In this document: positions 18,202-27,038 of the stretch, in pieces
Numbering within the stretch: position 1 is the stretch's first letter
Layout of the letters: each line of letters begins with the position of its first letter
Origin: Clostridium acidisoli DSM 12555
Lineage (GTDB): Bacteria; Bacillota; Clostridia; Clostridiales; Clostridiaceae
Assembly: GCF_900176305.1 (NCBI RefSeq)
Contig: NZ_FWXH01000003.1
Coordinates: 496,001 to 560,000 of the forward strand
Length of the DNA: 64,000 nucleotides
Reading direction: 5' to 3'
The notes under the pieces: generated by a model
The model's database searches: none
The model's input: only the letters and a program-made list of their open reading frames with translations
Told to the model about the DNA's origin: nothing
Program-made: the position numbers and the translations under genes

Positions 18202-18951
18202 ATGGAAATTAAAGCAGTTAAATTGTATGAAGGTGGATTTATGACACAGGATTTTGCTTTTGGAGGAAGCTCAGATAAAGCTGAATTAGATTCAAAAAAG
18301 ACTTATCCATCCAGCCTTCAAAATTATCTTATTGATACGGGTAAGGAAGTTATTTTGGTAGACACAGGTGTTCCAGCAGAGGTACCAGACACTGAACCTA
18401 AAGAAAATCAAAAGATTTATCAAGGGCATAAGATTGAAGATTATGTATCTGCCTTAAATTCACTTGGATATAAAAAGGAACAGGTAACAAAAATACTATT
18501 AACTCACAAGCATCCAGATCATTCAGGTGAATTAAGAAGTTTTCCAAATGCTAAGATTTATCTTTCTGCAGCAGAAGCAGATGCATTAAATTTAAATGGA
18601 GAAAATATTGTAAGAGTTAACTTTAAAGATGGTGCGTATCACAACTTTGAAAGCAGCGAGAAGATTTCAAATGGAATATACTTAATCCCGGCTCCAGGAC
18701 ATACTACTGGAAACAGTATTGTAATAGTTGAAAAAGAAGATATATTTTATATGATACATGGAGATGTAACTTATACAGATGAAGCACTTTTAGAAAATAA
18801 ATTGTCTATTGTATTTGAAGATAAAGAGGCTGCAAAAGTTACTCTTGAAAAGGTTAGAAAGTTCATAAAAAATAATCCAACGGTTTATCTTTCTACTCAT
18901 ACCCCAAAAGCACTTGTAAATTTAGAAGAAACTAAAATAATGAGTCTGTAA
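18202..18951 (+). CDS. Metallo-beta-lactamase-fold hydrolase
   Basis: The 249 aa protein has the MBL metal motif HKHPDH at residues 102-107, a later histidine in PAPGHTTGNS, an aspartate in HGDVTY and a final histidine in STHTP. The layout resembles N-acyl-homoserine-lactonase-like enzymes, but the substrate cannot be decided. It stands alone under a promoter covered by a long palindrome, so it is probably inducible. It is predicted cytoplasmic. Confidence 0.88.
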   Translation: MEIKAVKLYEGGFMTQDFAFGGSSDKAELDSKKTYPSSLQNYLIDTGKEVILVDTGVPAEVPDTEPKENQKIYQGHKIEDYVSALNSLGYKKEQVTKILLTHKHPDHSGELRSFPNAKIYLSAAEADALNLNGENIVRVNFKDGAYHNFESSEKISNGIYLIPAPGHTTGNSIVIVEKEDIFYMIHGDVTYTDEALLENKLSIVFEDKEAAKVTLEKVRKFIKNNPTVYLSTHTPKALVNLEETKIMSL

Positions 18952-18952
18952 A

Positions 18953-19003
18953 AATAACCTGTAAGGTAAACATTTTATTGTTAACTTTACAGGTTATTTT
19001 TAT
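18953..19003 (+). terminator. Rho-independent terminator
   Basis: A long stem of aataacctgtaa pairs with ttacaggttatt around a loop, followed by tttt. It ends the metallo-hydrolase gene. Confidence 0.8.
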
Positions 19004-19024
19004 AGTAGTATGAACTACATCTTT

Positions 19025-19068
19025 AAATTCTATATAATTAAAAGGAAATTAAGTCTATTTGTAGAATA
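19025..19068 (+). repeat. Intergenic repeat, type B copy 1
   Basis: About 44 bp beginning AAATTCTATATAATT and ending CTATTTGTAGAAT. A near copy lies at 21213-21256. The ends form a short inverted repeat (ATTCTA / TAGAAT). Both copies sit shortly before a plus-strand start codon. Confidence 0.7.
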
Positions 19069-19117
19069 ATTGAACTATAGGAAATGTTAAAACATATAAG
19101 ATTGAGAGGGAAGAAAC

Positions 19118-19822
19118 ATGAGTCTTTTAGAGAGAATACAAGAATTAGGTGATATTCACGGTATTGATTTTATTGGCGTAGCGGGAATCAGTCAAGTTCA
19201 AAATGAAATTAAGCAAATTAGTGGTCAGTTGATATCTGATTTTCCAAGAGCACTATCTATTGGAATAGTATTGCAAGATAGTATTGTGAATCTTCTAAAA
19301 GATAGAGATACATATGAAAATGTACTTCAATATAAAATACATGCTTATGATGTAATAAATAGTCGACTAGATAATTTTGCTTCCATTGTTAGTTCTGTAA
19401 TACAACGTAATGGTTATAAAGTAATGCCATTGCCAGCAGCAGAGCGTATAGATAGTAATAGAGTTTGTGCTTCAATATCACATAAACTTACCGCTAGATT
19501 AGCTGGTTTTGGATGGATAGGGAAAAACTGTCTTTTAATTAATCCTAAGTATGGCCCTAGAATAAGGTGGACTTCGATATTAACTGATGCTCCATTTGAA
19601 GAAAATAAAGAAATATTAGAAAGTAGATGTGGTAATTGCGATAGGTGTACTAAAATATGTCCTGCTCAAGCAATACTTGGTAGAAATTATGTAGAGCATG
19701 AACCACGTGAAGTAAGGTTTGATGTAAAAAAATGTGAAGAATATTTTATCAAAATTAAGGAAGAAGGCAAGCTCCAGATATGTGGTATGTGCCAATATGC
19801 TTGCCCATTTGGTAAAAAGTGA
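19118..19822 (+). CDS. Epoxyqueuosine reductase-like double 4Fe-4S protein
   Basis: The 234 aa protein carries two ferredoxin-type clusters at its C-terminus (CGNCDRCTKICP and CGMCQYACP). Its N-terminal region resembles QueG-like proteins, including the GFGWIGKNCLLINPKYG stretch. True QueG enzymes are longer (over 300 aa) and have extra C-terminal repeats, so this shorter relative may act in another redox reaction. A gagagggaag site precedes the ATG. A type B repeat lies just upstream. Confidence 0.8.
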   Translation: MSLLERIQELGDIHGIDFIGVAGISQVQNEIKQISGQLISDFPRALSIGIVLQDSIVNLLKDRDTYENVLQYKIHAYDVINSRLDNFASIVSSVIQRNGYKVMPLPAAERIDSNRVCASISHKLTARLAGFGWIGKNCLLINPKYGPRIRWTSILTDAPFEENKEILESRCGNCDRCTKICPAQAILGRNYVEHEPREVRFDVKKCEEYFIKIKEEGKLQICGMCQYACPFGKK

Positions 19823-19840
19823 TTAATAAAATTTCATTGT

Positions 19841-20299
19841 TTACGGGTTTTTATATAATTTCTTTTCAAAACAAACGGCAGCAGCGTTATTAGCATATTT
19901 ACCATAGTTATTTATACGGTGATAACCACTACCCTCATAAAAATCAACTGCTCTTTCATTTATTAATCTTGTCTCAAGCCAAATAGAAGAATACCCTAAT
20001 ATTCTAGCTTTTGCTTCTAAATAACTTAATATTTTAGTTCCAATTCCCATGCCTTTGACTTTTGAATAAACTCTCTTCATTTCAGCAATATTATCACTAA
20101 TAGGACGTATAGCACCACAACCAATAGCCTCACCATTTTCAGCGTAAGCTATTATAAATGTGGCACGAGGAACACAGACATCATTTGTATTAAAGGAATT
20201 TTTTCCACTGTCACCTGTTATAACTTTTAAAGTCTGTGACAATTCATCCATTAATTTTAGAGCATCCAAATCTTCTGGACTTTTTTCTATAATTTTCAT
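19841..20299 (-). CDS. GNAT-family N-acetyltransferase
   Basis: The 152 aa protein is a compact GNAT with acetyl-CoA-binding motif A GMGIGTK around residue 85-95 and the family's C-terminal NERAVDFYEGSGYH region. It would transfer an acetyl group from acetyl-CoA to an unknown amine. It runs on the minus strand, converging on the QueG-like gene 18 bases away. With fabG, it is one of the few minus-strand genes in the middle region. Confidence 0.88.
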   Translation of the reverse strand: MKIIEKSPEDLDALKLMDELSQTLKVITGDSGKNSFNTNDVCVPRATFIIAYAENGEAIGCGAIRPISDNIAEMKRVYSKVKGMGIGTKILSYLEAKARILGYSSIWLETRLINERAVDFYEGSGYHRINNYGKYANNAAAVCFEKKLYKNP

Positions 20300-20347
20300 A
20301 TTAAAATTCCCCCAATTGTATAGAATAAATTAAAAAATTTATACACT

Positions 20348-20383
20348 GCCCATTAATAACTAAAAATTTAGATATTAATGGGC
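20348..20383 (-). terminator. Likely terminator of the fabG-like gene
   Basis: An 11-bp perfect inverted repeat GCCCATTAATA / TATTAATGGGC lies just after the minus-strand reductase stop. The minus strand continues into an AT-rich region with a T-run a few bases on. Termination strength is uncertain. Confidence 0.5.
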
Positions 20384-20401
20384 AATTGATTATATCTATA
20401 T

Positions 20402-21157
20402 CTAATGCATTACCATTCCACCGTCAACATTTATAACTTGACCTGTAATATATTCAGACATATTTGAAACTAGAAACAAAACTGCATTTGCTACAGATTC
20501 AGAACTACCATATGTTTTCATTGGAATTTTAGACAATATTTCTTGACTTATTTTATCAGAAAGTTTAGATGTCATATCAGTAGAAATATATCCAGGCGCA
20601 ATGGCATTTACAGTTATGCCTCGGTCTGCTAATTCTCTAGCAACTGTTTTTGTAAAACCAATAAGTCCAGCTTTAGAGGCAGAGTAATTTGCTTGCCCAA
20701 CATTACCTGTTAGGCCTACTACACTTGCTATATTTACTATATTACCTGATTTTTGTTTTAACATATGTTTAGATACGAATTTAGTACAATTAAATGCTCC
20801 TGTAAGATTTATATTAAGCACCTTATCCCAGTTTTCTTTTTTCATCGTCATCATTATACCATCACTTGTAATACCTGCATTGTTTACTAAAATATCTATT
20901 CTCTTAAATTTATCAATTATACATTTTACAACTTCTTTTGTTGATTCTTCTGAGCTTACATCATGTTTTAATCCTAAAGTTTCAATATTATAAGCTAATG
21001 ATATTTCATTTGCTACTTGGTTTGCTCTATCTTCATTAGTACCAGTTATAACTACTGTAACCTTCTCTTCCCCTAATTTTTCGGCAATAGCCCTGCCTAG
21101 CCCCCGAGTACCTCCAGTTATTAAAGCTATTTTATTACTTAAACCTAAATCAGACAT
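20402..21157 (-). CDS. fabG: 3-oxoacyl-ACP reductase-like short-chain dehydrogenase
   Basis: The 251 aa protein is a classical SDR. It has the NADPH motif TGGTRGLG near residue 14, the NNAG motif, catalytic Ser in NIASVVG, and YxxxK as YSASK. The C-terminal GQVINVDGGMVM is typical of FabG. It is not in a fatty-acid operon, so it may be an extra FabG-like reductase working on another substrate, for example acetoacetyl-CoA. The gene is divergent from the HAD gene at 21318. Confidence 0.87.
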   Translation of the reverse strand: MSDLGLSNKIALITGGTRGLGRAIAEKLGEEKVTVVITGTNEDRANQVANEISLAYNIETLGLKHDVSSEESTKEVVKCIIDKFKRIDILVNNAGITSDGIMMTMKKENWDKVLNINLTGAFNCTKFVSKHMLKQKSGNIVNIASVVGLTGNVGQANYSASKAGLIGFTKTVARELADRGITVNAIAPGYISTDMTSKLSDKISQEILSKIPMKTYGSSESVANAVLFLVSNMSEYITGQVINVDGGMVMH

Positions 21158-21212
21158 ATTTTACCTCCCTTGATATGTATAATACAATTTGGTATTGTTT
21201 AATTATAACATT

Positions 21213-21256
21213 AAATTCTGTATAATTTAAAGGAAATTAAGTCTATTTGTAGAATA
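21213..21256 (+). repeat. Intergenic repeat, type B copy 2
   Basis: Near copy of 19025-19068, with shared core GGAAATTAAGTCTATTTGTA. Weaker similarity continues about 30 bases further. The two copies are direct repeats flanking a 2.1-kb segment with the QueG-like, GNAT and FabG-like genes. Confidence 0.7.
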
Positions 21257-21317
21257 GTGGTACTAGATGAAATGCTAAGAAATATGGCATAATGAACATA
21301 ATGGGAAGTGAATTAAT

Positions 21318-21935
21318 ATGATTAAAGCAATATTATTTGATTTTGATGGTGTATTAACGACTGATTCAACTGGGTCACAGTCGATATGTAATTACATTTG
21401 TAAGGAAACTGGCTTAGATACAGAAGTATTTAAGAAAGAGTATTGTAAATACAATGATGACCTTTTGTACGGAAAAATCAATCATGAAAATATTTGGGAA
21501 ACATTGTGTAAAGGACTAAATACAAAAATCGATATAAGTATATTATATAAATCCTTTATAAATACTCCTATAGATAGTCAAATGATAGCACTTATAGATA
21601 AACTGAAAAAGCAGAGCTATAAAATTGGCATGGTTACTGACAACAAGAAGGATCGCATAGATGACATTGTTAAATATTATGATTGGAATAAAACATTTGA
21701 TGCAATCACTATTTCGGCGGATGTTGGATCAGGAAAAGATTGTAATGAGATTTTTGAGAAAATTGTGAAGTGCTTTAATGTAACTCCTGATGAGTGCGTA
21801 TTCATTGATAATCAAGAAAAAAATCTTATTATTCCTAAAAGTATGGGAATGAATGTTATTTATTTTGATCATGAAAAAAGAAATTATGAAAGACTTATTC
21901 AAGAACTTAAGAATTTATCAATTGAAGAAATTTAA
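21318..21935 (+). CDS. HAD-superfamily hydrolase
   Basis: The 205 aa protein has the nucleophile motif FDFDGV (D8, D10), a small helical cap, Thr of motif II in MVTDN, Lys in GSGKD and the acidic motif VFIDNQEKN. It is a soluble phosphatase of the HAD-IA type with unknown substrate. The motif-IV region reads IDN rather than GD, as in several HAD-IA members. It stands alone after a type B repeat. Confidence 0.87.
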   Translation: MIKAILFDFDGVLTTDSTGSQSICNYICKETGLDTEVFKKEYCKYNDDLLYGKINHENIWETLCKGLNTKIDISILYKSFINTPIDSQMIALIDKLKKQSYKIGMVTDNKKDRIDDIVKYYDWNKTFDAITISADVGSGKDCNEIFEKIVKCFNVTPDECVFIDNQEKNLIIPKSMGMNVIYFDHEKRNYERLIQELKNLSIEEI

Positions 21936-21980
21936 TATAATTGCAAGGATATAAAATCAATATGAATGACGGAGGAGAAG

Positions 21981-23477
21981 ATGGAAAAACATAACAAAAA
22001 CACAACAAAAGGATTAGTTTTATCAATAATAACTTGCTTTGTATTTGTATTAGTATATTGGATTTCATTTTATGAACTATATACTTTATGTAAATTCGGA
22101 AGAGTTAAACATAATGTAACAATATTATTAGGTTGTATGGTGTTTTTTTTGGCATTTTTTATAATCCTAATAATTAGAGTTATAAAAATGAAAGAGATTA
22201 AAGAGCAACAAGGTGAAGATAGATGGGAGGAACATTCTCGCTCAAAAATAATACGGATTTGTGCAGTGGTAATAAGTATAGTGATTATAACATGTTTTTA
22301 TGGAGTGAAAATATATAATAGTTCAATAAATTACAATGGAAAGTTGTCATGGGTCTTACGTGATTTAAAAAATAAAAAAAGTGTAGAACTTGAACATAAT
22401 AATATATATGAAACTGGCATAGAAGGGATACTTACGGATATTAATAAAAAAATCAATATGCCTGAAAAATTATATGTTGCAAGTAATTTTAGTCTTACTT
22501 TTGATTCCAATGGGAAGATTACAACTTTTGATACATATGTTTACGGGAAAAACGATAAAGGTAAATTGGAAAGTTATTTAATAAGTTATAACAGTAATAA
22601 TTCAAAAAATATAACTATAATTTTAAATGGCTATGTAAATGCAAATTATAGTAATGATAAGCTTTTAGAACCATTAATTAAGACGGTGAAGGTAATTCCA
22701 CTTAAGAAAACAGTAAGCAGTTGGAATGAAAAGCAGTATGGTATTCTTTATTATGGAAAACGAAGCTTTGGATACAACACACAAGGTATTGTTTATATTG
22801 ATTCAAAGGGGAAGGTAAATTCACCCACTAATGCTTATTCTGAAATAGTAGGATACATCGTTTCTGTATATGTACCAGGTAAAGAAAATCAATATCCGCC
22901 TGTTAGATATAATTTAGTAAGTAATTTAAATAATATTAAAACACCAGAGCCATCAACAGAAAATAAAAACATTTTTGATCAATCCTATAATACTTCAAAT
23001 AAATTTTATTTATCAAAGCAAGTTGGGTATCGCTTAGAAATAACGGCGGCTGCAGCTGGAAGTAGATCTTATTCATTAACTGGAACTAGAGATGGCGGAA
23101 CCACATGGAATACAATAAATGCAGATCCATTCTCTGGGAAGATTGGAGTTGCAGCAGGAATAACCTTTTTAAATGATAAACTTGGATTTTTATGTTTATC
23201 TTATAGTGGAGGAACAAATGGACAATTATATCGTACAGAAGATGGAGGTGTAACGTATAAGATGGTTAATTTTCCAGAAATAAAAGTAGCATTAAAAAGT
23301 GGAGAATCCTATAATCCTTTTGATTTACCCGGTATGCCTTATAAAAAAGATGGCAGCCTTAATGTGCTAGTTGGAGAAGGATCTGATGGAGATTATAATG
23401 GAAATAGTAAAGCTTTGTACCAATCAAAAGATAACGGAATAACATGGCAGTATGTAAAAGAAGTAAATAAAAATTAA
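21981..23477 (+). CDS. Membrane protein with Asp-box (BNR) repeats
   Basis: The 498 aa protein has three N-terminal membrane segments (about 10-30, 45-65 and 85-105) and a large domain beyond them. The last 150 residues contain Asp-box motifs (TRDGGTTW, TEDGGVTY, SKDNGITW) that point to a beta-propeller-like fold outside the membrane. No catalytic sialidase residues could be identified. Start ATG 21981 follows ggaggag; an ATG 15 bases earlier lies before that site. Function is unknown. Confidence 0.78.
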   Translation: MEKHNKNTTKGLVLSIITCFVFVLVYWISFYELYTLCKFGRVKHNVTILLGCMVFFLAFFIILIIRVIKMKEIKEQQGEDRWEEHSRSKIIRICAVVISIVIITCFYGVKIYNSSINYNGKLSWVLRDLKNKKSVELEHNNIYETGIEGILTDINKKINMPEKLYVASNFSLTFDSNGKITTFDTYVYGKNDKGKLESYLISYNSNNSKNITIILNGYVNANYSNDKLLEPLIKTVKVIPLKKTVSSWNEKQYGILYYGKRSFGYNTQGIVYIDSKGKVNSPTNAYSEIVGYIVSVYVPGKENQYPPVRYNLVSNLNNIKTPEPSTENKNIFDQSYNTSNKFYLSKQVGYRLEITAAAAGSRSYSLTGTRDGGTTWNTINADPFSGKIGVAAGITFLNDKLGFLCLSYSGGTNGQLYRTEDGGVTYKMVNFPEIKVALKSGESYNPFDLPGMPYKKDGSLNVLVGEGSDGDYNGNSKALYQSKDNGITWQYVKEVNKN

Positions 23478-23531
23478 CACATTTTCATGTTTTTTTGTGC
23501 CTTTAGCACAGCGAAAGGAATGATTGTTTTT

Positions 23532-24311
23532 ATGAAAGAATACATAGTAGATAACATTAACAATAAGATGAGATATCATGATTTACCTGGTGAAGATACG
23601 CCAATATTATTTATTCATGGCTTAGGCTGTGCTGGTTCATTTGATTATCCTGAAGTAGCAGCACAAACTGATTTAATAAATCACAGGCGAATATTAATAG
23701 ACTTGCTTGGTAGTGGATTTAGTGATAAACCAGACAACTATTTATATACCGTAAAAGAGCATGCAAATTATTTGTATAATTTTGTACAAGACTTAAAGCT
23801 TGATAAGATTATTATTTTTGCACATAGTTTAGGTGGAGCAATTGCACTTGAACTTGCTAATAAATGTAAAGAGAATATCGAAACAATTATTCTTAGTGAA
23901 GCTAATTTAGATAAAAGTAGTCAAGGTTCATCAAGTTATGAATTTGGGACCTATCCAGAGGAAGATTTTATAAATGGGATATTTGATGAAATTGTCAATG
24001 AAAATTCTAGTGAAAGTTCTATGTGGATAGCCACATTATCGGTTTGCTCTTCTACCGCAATTAGTAGAATTTCAAGGTCAGCAGTTGATGGAGCAGATCC
24101 GTCATGGCGTGAAATATTATATTCATTGAGATGCAAAAGTACATTCATTTTTGGTGAAAACTCTTTACCAGATAATAATAAAATTGAGCTAGAGAGACAC
24201 ATGATAAATACCGAAATTGTAAAATCAGCAGGACACGCTATGGCTTGGGAAAATCCAAAGGGATTAGCAGAAGCAATTAAGAAAGGTATTCTTTATTCAC
24301 GAGAATTATAG
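23532..24311 (+). CDS. Alpha/beta hydrolase
   Basis: The 259 aa protein has the oxyanion region IHGLGCAGS, the nucleophile elbow AHSLGG (Ser in GxSxG position, first Gly replaced by Ala), and the catalytic histidine in SAGHAMAWENP. It is a soluble esterase/lipase-like enzyme with unknown substrate. I place the start at ATG 23532, 12 bases after aaagga; 23520 is an alternative. It follows the Asp-box gene by 54 bases. Confidence 0.85.
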   Translation: MKEYIVDNINNKMRYHDLPGEDTPILFIHGLGCAGSFDYPEVAAQTDLINHRRILIDLLGSGFSDKPDNYLYTVKEHANYLYNFVQDLKLDKIIIFAHSLGGAIALELANKCKENIETIILSEANLDKSSQGSSSYEFGTYPEEDFINGIFDEIVNENSSESSMWIATLSVCSSTAISRISRSAVDGADPSWREILYSLRCKSTFIFGENSLPDNNKIELERHMINTEIVKSAGHAMAWENPKGLAEAIKKGILYSREL

Positions 24312-24323
24312 GCTTTAGAAATG

Positions 24324-24353
24324 AATTGAATTTAAGGTTGAGTAATATAATAA
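24324..24353 (+). repeat. Array repeat (type A), partial copy
   Basis: GAATTGAATTTAAGG followed by TTGAGTAATATAA matches the left two thirds of the array repeat. It begins 12 bases after a stop codon and ends before the ribosome site of the next gene. Confidence 0.6.
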
Positions 24354-24379
24354 AAGAAAAATTATGGGAGGATATTACT

Positions 24380-24799
24380 ATGATGAAAAATCCAGAGCAA
24401 ACAATTGGAAATCTAATTGATAAATCAACACTAACCTTTATTAGTTATATTGATGAAGAAGGATACCCAATAACAAAAGCCATGTTGAAGCCAAGAGAGA
24501 GAGAGGGCATTAAAACATTTTGGCTTTCAACCAATACATCTTCTAATAAAGTTAAGTTTTTTAGAGACAACCCTAAGGCAAGCATTTATTTTGTTGATAA
24601 AAGATTCTTTCGTGGAGTAAGTTTGGTTGGTACAATTGAGGTTTTAGAAACATCGGAAGCCAAAGAAAGAATATGGAGAGAGGGTGACACTATGTACTAT
24701 AAAGAAGGGGTAACAGATTTAGACTATTGTGTCATGAAATTTACTGTTCTTAGAGGTAGATATTATAGCAATCTTAAGTCAGAAGACTTTGTAGTGTAA
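24380..24799 (+). CDS. Pyridoxamine 5'-phosphate oxidase-fold protein
   Basis: The 139 aa protein has the split-barrel flavin-binding fold of general-stress-protein-26-like PNPOx proteins: TFISYIDEEGYPITKAM, then FWLSTNTSSNKVKFFRDNPKASIYF. Such small proteins bind FMN or a related flavin and reduce unknown substrates. The start ATG 24380 follows gggagg; an open frame upstream covers the repeat and is not thought to be translated. Confidence 0.85.
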   Translation: MMKNPEQTIGNLIDKSTLTFISYIDEEGYPITKAMLKPREREGIKTFWLSTNTSSNKVKFFRDNPKASIYFVDKRFFRGVSLVGTIEVLETSEAKERIWREGDTMYYKEGVTDLDYCVMKFTVLRGRYYSNLKSEDFVV

Positions 24800-24808
24800 T
24801 TGATAAAC

Positions 24809-24842
24809 AAAATTCTAATTTGAAGTGGAGAATAAGAATAAA
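24809..24842 (+). repeat. Array repeat (type A), divergent copy
   Basis: AAATTCTAATTTGAAG followed by TGGAGAATAAGAATAAAT. It starts 10 bases after a stop codon. Its right half supplies the gtggag ribosome site of the next gene. Confidence 0.5.
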
Positions 24843-24843
24843 T

Positions 24844-25407
24844 ATGGATAGTGTATATGTAACTTGCCCCCAATTTGAAGATAAACGATTCAAATTAAGA
24901 TTTATTTCAATAGATGATTGCGATGACTTGCTAAAAGTATATTCTGATAAAAAAGCAGTTCCTTTATTTAATAGTGATAATTGTGGTGGAGATGATTTTT
25001 ACTATAATACGCGTGAAAGAATGAAGCAGGCTCTTGATTATTGGAAATTGGAATATGAGCAGAAAGGTTTTGTAAGATGGTCTATTGTAGATAAAAAATA
25101 TAACGTTTTAATTGGAACAATAGAATTATTTCATAGAGATTCTAAAGATTATTTTAATAATTGCGGCCTTCTTCGTTTAGATTTGAGAAGTGATTATGAA
25201 ATCAAGGACAATATAATAGATATTTTAAAATTGATTATCGATAAAACTTATCCATTGTTTGGATGTGACATGATAGCAACAAAGGCATTTTCTATTGGAA
25301 GTGAAAGAATAATAGCTTTAAAGGAATTAGGTTTTATACCTACTGAAGAAAAGTTGGTTGGACATGATGGGACGGAATATTCATCATATTATTTTAAAAA
25401 GAGATAA
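24844..25407 (+). CDS. GNAT acetyltransferase, RimJ/RimL type
   Basis: The 187 aa protein resembles the RimJ/RimL class: RFKLRFISIDDCDDLLKVYSD at the N-terminus, RWSIVDKKYNVLIGTIELFHR in the centre and a closing Y-S-S-Y-Y-F-K strand. The RxxGxG loop is poorly conserved (LRSDYEIKDN), so acetyl-CoA binding may be altered. The start is ATG 24844, just downstream of gtggag. The acceptor is unknown. Confidence 0.75.
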   Translation: MDSVYVTCPQFEDKRFKLRFISIDDCDDLLKVYSDKKAVPLFNSDNCGGDDFYYNTRERMKQALDYWKLEYEQKGFVRWSIVDKKYNVLIGTIELFHRDSKDYFNNCGLLRLDLRSDYEIKDNIIDILKLIIDKTYPLFGCDMIATKAFSIGSERIIALKELGFIPTEEKLVGHDGTEYSSYYFKKR

Positions 25408-25434
25408 GTTTCAATTTTTTAATGGGAGATATGT

Positions 25435-25671
25435 ATGTGTGGAGTATGCGATAGAATTCAAGAAACGCTTGAAGGGAAAAACAGATATTTTGTTAAGAAG
25501 TTAAAAACTGGGTATGTCGTATTAGGGGATTATCAACGTTTTAAAGGGTATACTTTATTTTTATGTAAGGCACATGCTACTGAAATACATTTTTTGGAGA
25601 AGGATTTTAGAGAGAAGTTTTTAAATGAAATGTCGTTAGTGGCTGAGGCTACTTACAATGCATTTAAATAA
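25435..25671 (+). pseudogene. HIT-family protein, truncated N-terminal half
   Basis: The 78 aa reading frame matches the N-terminal part of HIT (Ap4A-hydrolase-like) proteins: MCGVCDRIQ and YVVLGDYQRFKGYTLFLCKAHATEIHFL. The catalytic HxHxH motif of the second half is absent. The stop falls immediately before an array repeat (25676). The gene therefore seems cut at the cassette boundary and is probably inactive as a hydrolase. Ribosome site gggag and ATG are intact. Confidence 0.75.
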
Positions 25672-25675
25672 CGAT

Positions 25676-25716
25676 AAATTTCTAATTTAATGTTAAGTAT
25701 TATAGATAGTAATTTG
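25676..25716 (+). repeat. Array repeat (type A)
   Basis: AAATTTCTAATTTAATG then TTAAGTATTATAGATAGTAATTTG. It starts 5 bases after the truncated HIT stop and ends before aggagag of the next gene. Confidence 0.75.
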
Positions 25717-25729
25717 TAGGAGAGGTTTT

Positions 25730-26440
25730 ATGGCAAAAGTTAGAGTCATTGTATTTGATTTATTTGAGACATTGCTCCATGATATTAAATTCGATTTTGA
25801 TTCGGGTTTATCTTATCTACATGAAAATATTTTATCAAAAAATACTGATAAAGTTCAATTCCTAAATTATGCAGTTACATATTGGAAAGAACTCTATGAT
25901 AAAAGAAGCGAAGATAATACAGAATTGGCATTTGAAGATGAACTTTTAGATTTTAAAAATAAATATGGTTTTAAAGTGAATTACCCGTTAGAAGAAATTT
26001 TGTATAATTGTGCACTTGAAATAAATACTACTGAATTGTTTAATGACACTATTTCTACCTTAGAGCAACTTAAGTTGTTAGAAATTCCAGTTTACTTATT
26101 AAGTAATTCCATATTTAAAAAGAATGTAATGAAAAAATTCATTAACCAATATGATTTAGAAAAATATTTTATTAATATACACTTTAGTGCGGATTATAAG
26201 ATAAGAAAGCCGCATAAAGATTTATTTAAAATTGTATTTGATGATATTAAGAAGTATGATACTAGCATTGAAATGGAGCAAGTTTACTTCATTGGGGATA
26301 ACTTTGAAGCTGATGTTCTAGGGTCTGAGAATTTTGGCTTTACACCAGTTTTTATAAACCGTAAATATGATACTGATATTAATAACAAAAATTTTATTGA
26401 GATTAAATCCCTAAATGAATTATTAGAATTAATTAGATAA
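25730..26440 (+). CDS. HAD-superfamily hydrolase (HAD-IA)
   Basis: The 236 aa protein has the DxDxT-like motif FDLFETLL (D9, with F/E in place of the second Asp region as in some HAD-IA members), LLSNS (motif II), RKPHKDLF (motif III Lys) and FIGDNFEADVLG (motif IV). A helical cap lies between motifs I and II. It is a soluble phosphatase with unknown substrate, one single-gene unit of the array with its own aggagag site. Confidence 0.87.
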   Translation: MAKVRVIVFDLFETLLHDIKFDFDSGLSYLHENILSKNTDKVQFLNYAVTYWKELYDKRSEDNTELAFEDELLDFKNKYGFKVNYPLEEILYNCALEINTTELFNDTISTLEQLKLLEIPVYLLSNSIFKKNVMKKFINQYDLEKYFINIHFSADYKIRKPHKDLFKIVFDDIKKYDTSIEMEQVYFIGDNFEADVLGSENFGFTPVFINRKYDTDINNKNFIEIKSLNELLELIR

Positions 26441-26456
26441 ATTCAAATTTAAGAGG
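26439..26456 (+). repeat. Array repeat (type A), left half only
   Basis: AAATTCAAATTTAAGAG starts at the stop codon of the HAD gene and runs directly into the gaggtgg ribosome site of the next gene. Confidence 0.45.
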
Positions 26457-26463
26457 TGGTAAT

Positions 26464-26970
26464 ATGATTTATTTGAAAGAAGCAAATGTAGAAGATGTTG
26501 AAAAAGAGTATCAATTTCTTAAAGATACACCTGCATATGAAAATGGTTTTGAAAACAAATATAATGAATTTTCCTATGAAGATTTTATTAATCGAGCATT
26601 GCCAGGAATTATAAAATATTCTAAAGGTATAGGTTTACCTAATGGTTATGTACCACAGACGTTATATTTTTTATGGGATGACAATAATATTGTTGGTTTA
26701 TTCAAGATAAGGCACTGGTTAACAGATTCTTTAAGAAATGGTGCGGGACATATTGGATATGGTATTCATAAAAGCTATCGAGGTAAAGGGTATGCTACTA
26801 AAGGATTGACATTAGCAATAGTAAAGGCAAAAGATATTATAAAGGAAGATGAAATTTATTTGAGTGTTCATATCGACAATCCTGCTTCATTAAAAGTACA
26901 ACTGAATAACCAGGCTTATTTACATCATTCTGATGAAAAAGAACATCATACAAGAATAAAAATAAGATAG
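26464..26970 (+). CDS. GNAT-family N-acetyltransferase
   Basis: The 168 aa protein has a clear acetyl-CoA loop SYRGKGYATKGL (about 104-115), preceded by GHIGYGIHKS and followed by the VHIDNPASLKVQLNN region. It is of the same subfamily as the genes at 30615 and 44555 (NLP(N/E)G then RxRH). The acceptor is unknown. It has its own gaggtgg site and no promoter of its own was seen. Confidence 0.9.
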   Translation: MIYLKEANVEDVEKEYQFLKDTPAYENGFENKYNEFSYEDFINRALPGIIKYSKGIGLPNGYVPQTLYFLWDDNNIVGLFKIRHWLTDSLRNGAGHIGYGIHKSYRGKGYATKGLTLAIVKAKDIIKEDEIYLSVHIDNPASLKVQLNNQAYLHHSDEKEHHTRIKIR

Positions 26971-27038
26971 ATTCATTATATAAGTAAAAAGATATATTAC
27001 AACTTTAGGAATTAATATTAAGTGAGGAGAATGATGAT

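Noticed and set aside
23478-23520. Hairpin gtgc-cttta-gcac as terminator
   Set aside because: Stem of only four base pairs with no T-run after it; the Ts lie before it.
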